DNA from: Gossypium raimondii
Taxonomy: Eukaryota; Streptophyta; Magnoliopsida; Malvales; Malvaceae
Reading direction: 5' to 3'
Length of the DNA: 64,000 bases
NCBI RefSeq assembly: GCF_025698545.1
Contig: NC_068567.1
Location: forward strand, 2,666,001 to 2,730,000
The position numbers were made by a program, and so were the translations under genes. Below, piece after piece: positions 44,465 to 55,200 of the stretch; within the stretch, counting starts at the first letter, position 1, and each line of letters opens with the position of its first letter. A model generated the notes under the pieces. It did no database searches, was not told the DNA's origin, and saw only the letters and a list, made by a program, of their open reading frames with translations.

Positions 44465-47214
44465 ACGGATGGTGGATAAAATATTATTCTAATTTAAAAT
44501 AGTCTAATTATATTCATACTTAAATTTAATTAATATAATAAGCATATTTTAAAACTTAAATTTAGTGTTGAATCTTTAACACTTAATTTTTAATTACAAT
44601 GTACTTATTTGAATTAAAAATTAAAATTTAATTAATAACATTATTAATAAATTTTCATTAAATTTAAATATGTGATATGTTAATATTCAAAATTTTAATT
44701 TAAAATTTAATTCACAACACATTTAAATTTAATGAAGTTAATTTTAATATTATCTATTAGAGTTTAAATTTTTAACTAAATTGGTTGAATTCAAAAGCTC
44801 AAGTTTTAAAACATAACGAGTTAATGGATTGAAGGCATAATTAAATTAATAAACTTGATGAATATTATTTTTAGTATTATTTAGATTAATTTATGGTTGT
44901 TTTTATGTACAATATTTTGATATATTTGATACTGGAGTACAAGCATGGTAGGTTCATGTGGTTTCGAGGGGTTGAAGTGGATTTTAAAAATATATAAACT
45001 ATTTTGAATTGAGAATAATTAAAGAATGCCATAGAATGTGTATTTTTAAATTAACAAGTTAATATTTTCATGATTTTTTATTATTAGTGCTTTTTTTTGT
45101 GAAATTGTTGAAGAAAAAATGTAATTTAAGTGTAATAAAAAAGTTAATAGAGTTTTCATCAAATTAAAAGCTTTTGATTTATACTAATGTTCTATTCTTT
45201 CTTACTTAGTTAATTTCCTGGATTTTGTGATTTATACCTATGCCTATTAACCTTAAAAGATCATCAAAATCATTTATTTTATTAATATAGTTAATGCAAT
45301 TGATTTGGGTTATTGAGTGTTTAAGTTAAAATCTCTCTACATACAAATGCAATGTTACTACTCAAAAGGAGGGTGTTTCCTTTATATAGGCTAAAGTTTT
45401 TTTATCCTACAACTAGGATTAATTACCATGGACGGTCAAAATTGAGTCTCTAGAATATTTTACACAAGCCTATGCAATTCTACACAAAGGCTAAGATCTT
45501 CTAGAGCTTCTGGTGTACTACTCAGTTTCATAAGGTTTTAATCATTTCTGCAGGCTTTCGGTCTCTTTCAAAGCTTCTAATACTATTCATTAGATTTTCA
45601 CTACCTTTCGGAGTCTTTCTTCTCAAAAGTGTATCGTTCTAAACCTACTGCAACGGAGGAGGGAGTCTCCCTAGGCCCTAAGTGGCCTCATCCTCACCTA
45701 GGTAGACATTTTTCTACATCTGGTGGCTATTGATCGGACTTGTGATGGTTTGCGACAAACAGTGACACTTCTTTATCTGCTATGGTTTGTATTAATTTGA
45801 GTTTATAGTACTATATTTATACTAATAAAAATTTTAAAAATTATTAATAAGTTTTATTATATAAATTTCCAAATATTCATGTATTTATATTATAGTTTAT
45901 TGGTTTTTATAACCTATCATATTTTATAATATATTTTAATTATATCATAATATTACATTATAATCATATTATAACTTATATTCTTGGATTATATTAATTA
46001 TCTAGGTATGGGGTGATAGTGGATAATAAAAGTATCATCAGACTTTTATATTATGAGTCAAATTTTATTTTGCTCCCATACTAAAAAATTGGTAAATTAG
46101 TCTCGATACGTTATACCAAAAAGTAAATTGATCGTTTCAGTTAATTTTTTTTTCAAATTGTACTGTTAAAACTAACATAATTGACGAAATAATCAGACAG
46201 CGACATATGGCGTGCCACGTGTACCTCATGCAGATGTGCAAATAACAATTATTAACAATAAAAATGGAATGAATTTTTGATAAAAGGATCAGTTTGCCAG
46301 TGGCATAACTAGAGGGTTGGTAGGGCCTATCCCCTTAAAATGGATTAGCCCTTTAAATTTTAAATTAGTAAAGATAAAATTATATTTTTACCCCCTAAAA
46401 ATGATAAAAAACTGTTTTAATCCTTTGAAAAATATAAATATATATGCTCTTAAAATTGTGAAATTACATTTTTACTATCGTAAAAATTACAATTTAATTT
46501 TGGTCCCTAACATTTTTTTTGGCTTCTCCCTTGCAGTCTATTTTTTAATCTAAACGTATATAGACTAATTAGACCGGTTTTAGAGTAGAAAACAAAATAC
46601 AATTCAACTTTTAATACTGAGGACATCCATAATACTTTTACATGTGATAGTGTCATAGATATGACAAATGTATTGATACTATATTCATATATTCTGTAAA
46701 TCCTTTTATTATATTTGTGAATTTTTATATATTAATTATTCATTAATAATCTTTCCTACAAAAATTATTCATTAGTAATCTTTATAATAAAATTACTATT
46801 TTTCTATTTTATACAATCTTTATGATAAAATTATTCTATATCATAGATAGTTTGTTTGTTTTCAAAATTATGAATGTCGGTCCATTGGTGTCTACTTTTT
46901 CCTACTCTAGAATGGAAAGAGATAAGCTAGGGCCTTGCTGGTGATGTTGAGAAATGTAAAGCCATAGTGTTATCTTCCAGTGCATTGATAGGGAAATGTA
47001 AAGGTGAAAATTGTACAAAAATAGATGTCACTATATATATATATATAAAATATAATTTTTTTATATAAATTATTTTTAATTCTGTCATGTCTTGTTTATT
47101 TAAATATTTACATTACTCCATTGGATCAAGAAATTTCTCATAAAATTACTTCTATAGTAAGATATGAAAAATACATAAACTATATAAAAATGGAATATAT
47201 TAAGCAGGAAGAAG
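44465..47214. other. Gene-poor spacer with retroelement-like fragments
   Basis: The stretch 45,330-45,780 is less AT-rich, with 'tttcctttatataggctaaa' and 'ggagggagtctccctaggcc', and may be an LTR fragment. Bases about 46,300-46,560 belong to a dispersed repeat with lines such as 'attatatttttaccccc', also seen near 50,430-50,670, 57,040-57,390 and 60,960-61,230. No gene. Confidence 0.45.
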
Positions 47215-47396
47215 TATTATAGGTTTTTATCATATTTGTTCATTTGATATGATACTTAAAACTACTCATACTCCCTCCTCAACCTTTAAATAAAAAGATA
47301 TATAATGCGTTCAACGCACTCGAACTCACGTTCTCCTACGCTGATAACAATATCAATATCAATATAATCGAGCTAAAACTTAATCGACATAATATA
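47215..47396 (-). mobile_element. SINE copy 1 (minus strand)
   Basis: On the minus strand it reads 'aagttttagctcgattatat', then 'gttatcagcgtaggagaacg', 'tgagttcgagtgcgttgaac', 'aggttgaggagggagtatga' and 'gtagttttaagtatcatatc'. TTAGCTCGATT resembles a pol III A box and GAGTTCGAGTG a B box, marking a tRNA-derived SINE. Three other copies are in the window. Confidence 0.75.
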
Positions 47397-48664
47397 AAAT
47401 AAATAATTCTAACTAGCTTAACAATAACTCAAATAATATATTTTTGTATATTTTATTATTAATCAAAATGTTTCACCTAAAACGTACAATAAAAGGCAAC
47501 CATTCCGCTTTCATTGAATATTATAATATAAACTTCAAAATACATATAATAATATAATATAATTAGAAATATTTTAGAATTTTTATTTTTGCTTAGTCAC
47601 GGATAACATGCCTACTTTAGTAACAAGTAATAAAAATAATTTTAAAAATACAAAACGCGTGGGAGTACAACTAAAAATAAATTAATAAATAAATTAAAAA
47701 AAAGTGGATATGAGAATATATTTTGAGTGACTTCCACACATTTGTGAAAGGATAGATGCCGTGTGAGCAAAGATTTGTAATTTATAGGTACTTTATATTA
47801 ATTATTATAAAATATAATGAAGCTAATAATGAGAATAATATTTAAATTTGAACCAAAATAAATATGGATAATTAGCTTGGGGTTTAGTCTTATATTATAT
47901 ATATATAATTTTCTTTTAAAGATTATACTTAGTTGAATAAAATAAAATAAAATAAAATGGTTATATAGAGTACAAAAAGAATATAAGTGCAAAATTTATG
48001 ATGGGATTATGGTGGTGGAAGCCACCCACCATTGTGTGTAATTGTTTTTTAGTCAAAAACCATGATGATGGTGATCGTACTTTTGATTATTATTGTTAAG
48101 AGAAAAGAAGAGGTTTTGTTGGCCAAATCTTGAAATTTTCGTTATGGCCGCCGCGGGTTGGGTACCAACTTTATTAAAAGGAAATAGTAAAGAAGATAGG
48201 TAAAAATATTATAGAGATATATGTATTAAGAGTTAAATTGTATTTTAATTTTTTATTAAAAAATGAATAAATTTATCTGTATCGTTAGATAAAAGAGTAA
48301 ACTGATCATTCATTAAAATTTTTATCTATTTTTATAATTAAAATTAGTCCATATATGTCAACATAATGTATATGTAGCATATCATGTATTCTTGTTTGGT
48401 TATTCTATCAATTGCTAATTAATTGATCTAACGTCTTGAGATTGATTTATCTTTTTGAGTAAAAAAATAAAATGTGATCTAACTATTAATATAAAGATTT
48501 TCATAGTAGTTTTACTTAATAAAGATCTAATGAGAAATAAAATATATTTATAACTCTATTATGTAACTGACAATGTATTAGGCAGGTTTCGACGGCTGAA
48601 ATTGCTTTAATTATGACTTTACCTTTTAAAGTTTGAATGAGATTTTTTCTAATTAGATTTTCTT
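47397..48664. other. Gene-poor spacer
   Basis: Mostly AT-rich. The segment 48,000-48,175 is richer in G and C ('ggtggtggaagccacccacc', 'tatggccgccgcgggttggg') but has no long ORF or splice structure. Confidence 0.5.
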
Positions 48665-48805
48665 TACATAATATTTAAAATTATTCATAATCCCTCCGAA
48701 TGTATAAATAAGAGGATAATGTGCTTCAGCACCCTCAAACCTATGTCTTCTTACGTTGACAACAATACTCATATTAATCAAGTTAAGACTTAATTGACAA
48801 TTTGA
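48665..48805 (-). mobile_element. SINE copy 2 (minus strand)
   Basis: The minus strand carries 'gtcttaacttgattaatatg', 'attgttgtcaacgtaagaag' and 'gtgctgaagcacattatcct', the same order of blocks as copies 1, 3 and 4. The 3' tail is decayed. Confidence 0.65.
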
Positions 48806-49299
48806 ACGAAATCCTTAATCTTCTTTTACTTACTTTAAGTGTTATATTGAATAAAATGTTTTAAAAAACTATTAATAAAAAAACATATGAAAAAATAACA
48901 TAAATATAATATGAATATATAATATTTTAAAAAGAATTATTACATAAGTTATCCAACTTAAACAAAATATGAATGCACCTACAACAATAAATGGGAAAGG
49001 GAACCGAGGCATATGCTCAGTCCACTTTCCGTTTCGCTTTGCTAAATTATGCTTGCCTATTTCATGACATGTTGGTCATCATCATTATCATGATAACATA
49101 TTGGGAGTAGAATGATCAATTTTGAATTTCAAACTGGTGTTCATTTGATATCAAATTCAATGCAATTCCGATTGATTTAAAAAGAAAAAGCCACGAAACA
49201 ATTAGCATCTTTAAGAAAGAATACCCAACAATCTTAAAGTCCAAAAATGTGATTCAAAAGAATACGAAAAATAAAATATATTTTTCCTATTGTGAAAAG
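48806..49299. other. Gene-poor spacer
   Basis: AT-rich, no ORF or repeat boundary recognised. Confidence 0.5.
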
Positions 49300-49729
49300 T
49301 AGGAGTGAGCATTCGGTCGAGTCGAGTCTATTCGAGTAAAAATATTTTAAGTTAGTCGAGTTGACGAATCCTATTTTAGCAACCTAACTCAATTTGAATT
49401 TTTTTTTCAAATCGAGTTAACGAATCTTATTATTTATACTCAATGTTGCGTTTACATGGGCTGATTATTTAACTAGTAGACAAAGTATAAGATTATTTAA
49501 CTACATAAGTAAGGTTGATGGGTAGACATTTATTAAAACAACGTAGTTTTGCCTTTTCTTATTCAAATTTTCGGATAACTCGAATTGTATAATTGATATT
49601 TAAGTTAAATCGAAAATTTTGATTTTTTTATTTAAGTTAATCCAGATAATTTGAATAACTCGAACTATTTAATTCAAATTTTGAAATTTTTATCGAATTT
49701 TTGAATAAAATCAAATTTTGCTCTCCCTA
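49300..49729. mobile_element. MITE, TAGGAGTGAGC-type, with partial 8-bp target duplication
   Basis: Left end TAGGAGTGAGCATTCGGTCG; right end, reverse complement, TAGGGAGAGCAAAATTTGAT. Flanks gtgaaaag (49292-49299) and atgagaag (49730-49737) match at six of eight, with transitions at the other two. This supports a hAT-type origin for the family shared with the 43788 element. Confidence 0.65.
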
Positions 49730-51109
49730 ATGAGAAGGGATGACATCTTATTAAATATTGGAATTACAAAATTCTCTAAATTTCAACATTTGTAATTAGA
49801 ATTAAAAAATATTTTAAGTTGGAATCAATATCTCGGTTTTAAAATTATGTATAAATAACAAATTAGATAAAACGAAATTATTATTTTATCAAAATTAATC
49901 AAATCAATTAGGAATGATTAAAGGATTAGGGTAAGGTTTTTAAAATTGGACTGGTAGTTGAACTAGTCATTCGATTGGTTCTTTATTTCATCAATTTGAT
50001 TAAATAAATTATTAAAATTTAGAAAAAATAATTCAACTGCTTTTTTTTAAAAAATCGGTTAGATTAATATGTAGTAGTTCATAAGTTAATCGAGTTAACT
50101 ATTTTAATTAAATTGATAAGTCTATCAATTTTTAATTCAACTGATCCGATGAAATAATTCTATCTAATTCAAACAATATTAACCGGAAAATTAAAACATG
50201 CAGATGCAAAAAGCAAATTTTTGGAAAGCAATGGGGTTTTTAGGGTTGACGAAGGCGCATGTGATGTGAAGAGTAGCCGAGGAGCAGCTGGGCTCGATTT
50301 CCCCCACTCTCATCTAAATCTTACGGTTCATATATATTCAGATAATTTTTGTTTTTATTTTGTGTAATAATTATATTTACAGTATTATCAACGAATATTT
50401 TATAGATGAATTAGACTCCCGAGTTTCAGAACATGCAGGGGAAGCTAGAACAATTTTTTAAGGGTTGAATGAAGTTTTAATTTTTTATAGTCTATGGTTT
50501 TTATAACTTTTAAATGATTAAATCGAATTTTTATAATTTTAAAAAGGTTAAAGTATAATTTTACATTTATTAATTTAAAATTTAAAAAAAAATTAAAGAG
50601 CCTAAATAGTAAATTTTCATTTTAAAGGGGCCGCGCCCCTACTAATCCCCTAGATTCATCTATGAGAACATGTTTAAGTTAATTCAAAGGGCTTTTATAA
50701 CAATGTTTTCAAAGTTGGTTATGTAGAGAATTGGTTAAAATATCGATTTAAAAAAAAGGTAAAAAAATAGGTGACTCACGAGTTGGTACGAATCTATTTA
50801 TTAGGTTAAAATATCGATTTGAATAGAATTTTATAATTTTTTAAATTTTAAATAATTTTTTTTAATTTAAACTAAATGGATGGATCAAATTGAAAATTAC
50901 TAATTTGATTGGTTTGATTAAATTAGAAAAAAAAATATTGTAGAAAAAGAAGATGAGAGGAAGGAGAGAGACTCCCCCTATGAGCTAATACTCGTGGCTT
51001 CTTTCTTTGGTTTTATGTCGCGGCTTAATTAGTTTTTGTCTTCAAATATCTTAACATAATATATTGACTTTATATTGATCAATCTCGTTAATGCTCTATC
51101 CTGTAAATA
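49730..51109. other. Gene-poor spacer with dispersed-repeat fragments
   Basis: Bases 49,920-50,170 match in part the repeat at 27,540-27,780. Bases 50,430-50,670 ('gggccgcgcccctactaatc' near the end) are a copy of the dispersed repeat seen at 46,300 and 60,960. No gene. Confidence 0.5.
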
Positions 51110-51900
51110 ATAAATTTAGTCTTTCAATATTTATACATTCCATCAATTTGACTCTAAATATAAAAAAAAATTAATAAATTTAGCCATTAATATTTACAAG
51201 ATTTGCTATTTCAGTCCTAATTATAAAAAAAATAAATATAAAATATATAAACTTTAAAAAGTAAAAATAAAATTTTTGGACCCCAAATGACTTTCAATAG
51301 TATCTTTCACTTTGTTCTTTCTTTTGTTTAATTGACAAAGTTGGAAAATATCAAATGCAATGGTCTTAACTTGCAATCTCTCTTTAATGCTTGAGTTATA
51401 AATGATAGAGATACGGGAACACTAGAGCTTGAAACTAGTACCATCATTGTAGTAAAGAGTAAGGTTGTCGGAGTTGATGTCGTCAACCAACCATTTCTCT
51501 AGGTTTATAAATTTGTTAATTTTAGGTTTCTTTTGGGGCTTTAATTAAGCATTTGAGACAAACAATGCAACAAAAGAAAAAAGGGACTAAATCAAAAGGG
51601 GTTGAATAAAAAAATAGCTTTAATTTTTTATTTTTTCACATGTTTGGTTGATGAGAAAATAAGCATGGTTAATGAGAAAATGTAAATATAAATTATCAAA
51701 TTTTAAAAAGCAAATATAAAATTATTTTTGAAAATATTTAATTATATTTTATAAATTTTAGAATTAGAACTAAAATGACAAATTTTGCAAACATTGAGGT
51801 CTAAATTTATTGAATTTTTAGATTTAAGATTAAATTGATAGAATATGTAAATATCATAGGCTAAATTTATTATTAGGTCAATAAAAGAAGTCCATATTAG
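51110..51900. repeat. Large imperfect inverted repeat (MITE-related)
   Basis: The left arm ('aataaatttagtctttcaat', 'ttccatcaatttgactctaa') and right arm ('attaaattgatagaatatgt', 'ataggctaaatttattatta') are reverse complements with mismatches. They match the inner element at 17985-18225. The middle is extra sequence, so this is two arms split by an insertion. Confidence 0.55.
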
Positions 51901-52650
51901 ACTTCCATTACTAAGTTAACAACAAGAGCGACTAAAATACTTAATTTCCAATAATTGAATGACTAAATCAAAAAACATAAGTGGTCAAAATAAAACGAAC
52001 TAAATAATTAAATGAATATTTTTATATTTTATCCAATTTTACAAGTTAAAAAAAAAAGTAAAAAAAAACAATAAATTAATACATGAAATCTAAATTCAAT
52101 ATCCACAAAAGTAAACTAAAATTTATTAGTAAGTATTAAGCATTAATACTTATTTTAGATAACAAACACACATTGCTGTATCTAAAAAAAAACAAAGGAA
52201 AGATTGGTCCACCGTTCACCAACTTCACCCATGACTTGCCTCACGGCAATATATTATGAGACAAGAAGCTGCCCCCCGGCAGGTTCTCTCACCTCACCTT
52301 TCTATTTTTGATAATTTGTTTTTAAATTATATATTTTTATATTTTATTATATTATAATTGCCTTTAAAATATTTTATATTTATAAAATATAATACGGTAG
52401 ATTCACGAGACAGTACTGTAACAAACATTGTGGGTTTGCTTAGCTCAGACACTGAAACCTCTTATTTACTCATTGTTATTATTAAGTTTAGTTTAATATA
52501 TAATTTTATACGTGAATTTCATAAAATATTTTCATAATATTATATGTGATATTTTAATTTAATCCGATTTTCATAAAATATTAACACTAGTATTAATATA
52601 ATATCATTTTGTGTTTATATATTACATACACAAATAATTATATATATAAT
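51901..52650. other. Gene-poor spacer
   Basis: Bases 51,901-52,020 resemble the right half of the outer element at 17826-18377. Bases 52,190-52,310 are unusually GC-rich for the block ('agctgccccccggcaggttc') but have no ORF or known motif. Confidence 0.45.
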
Positions 52651-53100
52651 GGGCAAACTATAAAAATAGTCAATTTTGTTAGCTTTGGATTACATTTTAG
52701 TCACTCATGTTTGAAATGTTACGTTTTCGTCACTTACGTTATTGTTTTATTATGAAGTGGTCACTCTACCGATAAGTTCTTTTACCTCCCTAATGGAAGC
52801 CCTATTTGGCAATCCAAATGGGTTTTAAATGCCAACTTAGATGTCCTACGTGATAATTCAAATTAAATTTATTTAATTAAAAACTTATTTTCATCCCAAT
52901 AACTAGACATCTAAGTTGACATTTAAAACTCATTTGGACTGCCACATAGGACTGTCGTTAGGGAGGTAACGGAGTTTAATGGTAGAGTGGCCACTTTGTA
53001 ACAAAACGATAACGTAAGTGACTAAAACGTAACATATCAAATATAAATAATTAAAATATAATCTGAAGCAAATAAAAATGACTATTCTTATAATTCACAC
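52651..53100. mobile_element. Foldback MITE, about 450 bp, complete
   Basis: The two halves are imperfect inverted repeats over more than 100 bp each. Examples: 'gtcacttacgttattgtttt' (left) against 'aaaacgataacgtaagtgac' (right), and 'agtggtcactctacc' against 'ggtagagtggccact'. Both sides are flanked by tatatataat (52641-52650 and 53102-53111), a possible 9-10 bp target duplication, though in low-complexity sequence. No coding capacity. Confidence 0.8.
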
Positions 53101-53111
53101 ATATATATAAT

Positions 53112-53747
53112 TAGTTGTAAAATAAATAAATCCATGCAAAGATATAGTCCTCTCTTAAGGCAAATAGATTTGGGTTGGGGTTAGAGTAATTTTTTTAATG
53201 GTAAAATAAGTTATAAGAATTTAAAGTGTTGATTTTATTTAATAAAATTCTTATTAGATATTTATTTGATACGAGGTTAATTTGTGTTATGCTTATTTTT
53301 TATCGAAAAAATTAAAAAATAAATAATGATTAGAAATAAATAAATTAAGCGAATTATGGTTTTTTCTTTCCCACTCCAATGGGGGGACCCAAAGGCATTA
53401 GCCATTTGGATGTTGGATATGAAGTTGACTTTTTGGATTTAAGTGAATAAAAAAATTTATTATTTTGTGATGCTTTTCTTGGGGACCATTAATCACTACA
53501 CTATCAATATTAATTACATTCACAAACATATATATATATACTTTGGATGCTATTTAACATTGTATTGATAGATATATAGAAAATAACTTCTTAACACTAT
53601 TTTTGTTTATTTTATTTCTATATAGTTGAAAGTAACGCATAAAAATGTTTTTTATTTACTTTTAAGAGTTTACAATATGGGTAAGGGAGTTTTTACCCCA
53701 AGATATTCAAGTTTATTAATTTATCTAAATTTAATAAAATATCTGTT
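53112..53747. other. Gene-poor spacer
   Basis: AT-rich; no gene or repeat boundary recognised. Confidence 0.5.
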
Positions 53748-53890
53748 AATTAAGTTTTTACTCGACTGGTATGGACATTGTTGTCAATGTAAGAGGATGT
53801 GGATTTGATTGTGCTGAAGTGTATTATCTTCCTATTTATGGATTAGGGAAGGATTATGAGTAGTTTTAAGTATTGTATCAAAAAGAACAG
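53748..53890 (+). mobile_element. SINE copy 3 (plus strand)
   Basis: Blocks in order: 'ttaagtttttactcgactgg', 'attgttgtcaatgtaagagg', 'atgtggatttgattgtgctg', 'aagtgtattatcttcctatt', 'aagtattgtatcaaaaagaa'. The A-box-like and B-box-like positions match copy 1. The 60-residue ORF over this region is not a gene. Confidence 0.75.
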
Positions 53891-54374
53891 ATATTATTAC
53901 AACTTATAATAAAATTATTAAAAATATATTTAAATAGTTTAATTGTTTTGATTTAAAAAAAATTAAAACGATTGAATAAATTTATTTAATTGAATTTTAA
54001 GAGATGAGATGATATTATTTTTCTTTTTGGTTGCATGCTAGAATTGTGGCAGCTTTATTTTTGCTTGGTTTAAAAGATATTCAAGATTATTAAAGGATGT
54101 TGGGTGGAATAAGATTCGCAAGGACCACCTTAAAAAGAGAGAAAAAAGTGCACATGTTCTAAATTTCAGTAAGTTTTACACCGAAATTTCATCTAAATCA
54201 TGTTACAATTTTAAAGCAAAATTCAAAGGTTGATTCAATATTTTTATATATTATATTATATTATTAAAAAAAGAAATTAGGATTTAATCTAAAAAGCAAG
54301 CATAGAAATGGTTTGAGATTTAGATGATAAGCTTAGTTCATGATTTACATTAAAATCAAATGGAATAATAACTT
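53891..54374. other. Gene-poor spacer
   Basis: AT-rich; no gene recognised. Confidence 0.5.
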
Positions 54375-54735
54375 ATTTAGCCCTTTAATTTTATCAAAAA
54401 ATCTATTTTAGTTCCTTGTTTAATTTTTTAGGTCTTATACTTGCATTTTTGTCAATTACTCTAAAATGGATAGAAAAGTTAACATTGTAACTTTGTTGAT
54501 GTGGTATAACGTGAATGTCACATAAAAATAATTTAATTGTTAAAATTAAAAAATAATTTAAAATTTTAATTATTAATGTGACATACACGTGGCAATCCAT
54601 ATGTATGCTACATCAAGAAAGCTAACAAACATTAATTTTTTCATCCATTTTAAGGTGATTTGATAAACAATACAAATTCAAGGATTAAAATAATTTTATA
54701 TTTTTATAAAATCAAGGAATCAAATTTAAACAACA
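54375..54735. mobile_element. MITE-like inverted repeat
   Basis: The left end ('aattttatcaaaaaatctat', 'tttagttccttgtttaa') and right end ('ttataaaatcaaggaatcaa') are imperfect reverse complements. Inside, 'gtgaatgtcacata' and 'tgtgacatacacgt' also pair. No coding capacity. Confidence 0.55.
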
Positions 54736-55016
54736 TCCTTTTTAGCATAAGGTTTTGCAATTCTTTTCATACAAATAAAGCTTCCATTGATTTTTATGGG
54801 AAATAAGTTTCACAAAGATTAAACCTTAAACAATATATACATCACTTGACTAAATTAATAATTTTATTGACTATTTTGCTAAATAAATAGATATGAAGAT
54901 AATTATCAAATTTTTAATATGGATGGTCCAAATTATTCCATATAACAAAGATTATACATGATTTGAATTAAAGCATGCCTAAAATATTAAAAGACCCTAA
55001 ATTATACCATTTCAAT
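54736..55016. other. Gene-poor spacer
   Basis: AT-rich; no gene recognised. Confidence 0.45.
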
Positions 55017-55200
55017 CAAGTATACTAATATTTTTCATCCAGCTCTTATCGATATTGTTGTCAATGTAGGAGGATATGGATTCGAATATGCTAAAACACA
55101 TTATTCTTCTATGTAAGGGTTGAGGAGGAGCTATGAGTAGTTCTAGACATTGTATCAAAAATATATATGATAAGAAACTATAATGAAATTAATGTTAAAA
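55017..55200 (+). mobile_element. SINE copy 4 (plus strand)
   Basis: Blocks 'atccagctcttatcgatatt', 'gttgtcaatgtaggaggata', 'tggattcgaatatgctaaaa', 'cacattattcttctatgtaa', 'gagtagttctagacattgta'. GGATTCGAATA is B-box-like. The tail 'aaactataatgaaatta' matches that of copy 3 ('aacttataataaaatta'). Confidence 0.75.

Noticed and set aside
52190-52310. GC-rich patch, considered as a microRNA hairpin or an exon
   Set aside because: No foldback arms, no match to known plant microRNA families from memory, and no ORF.
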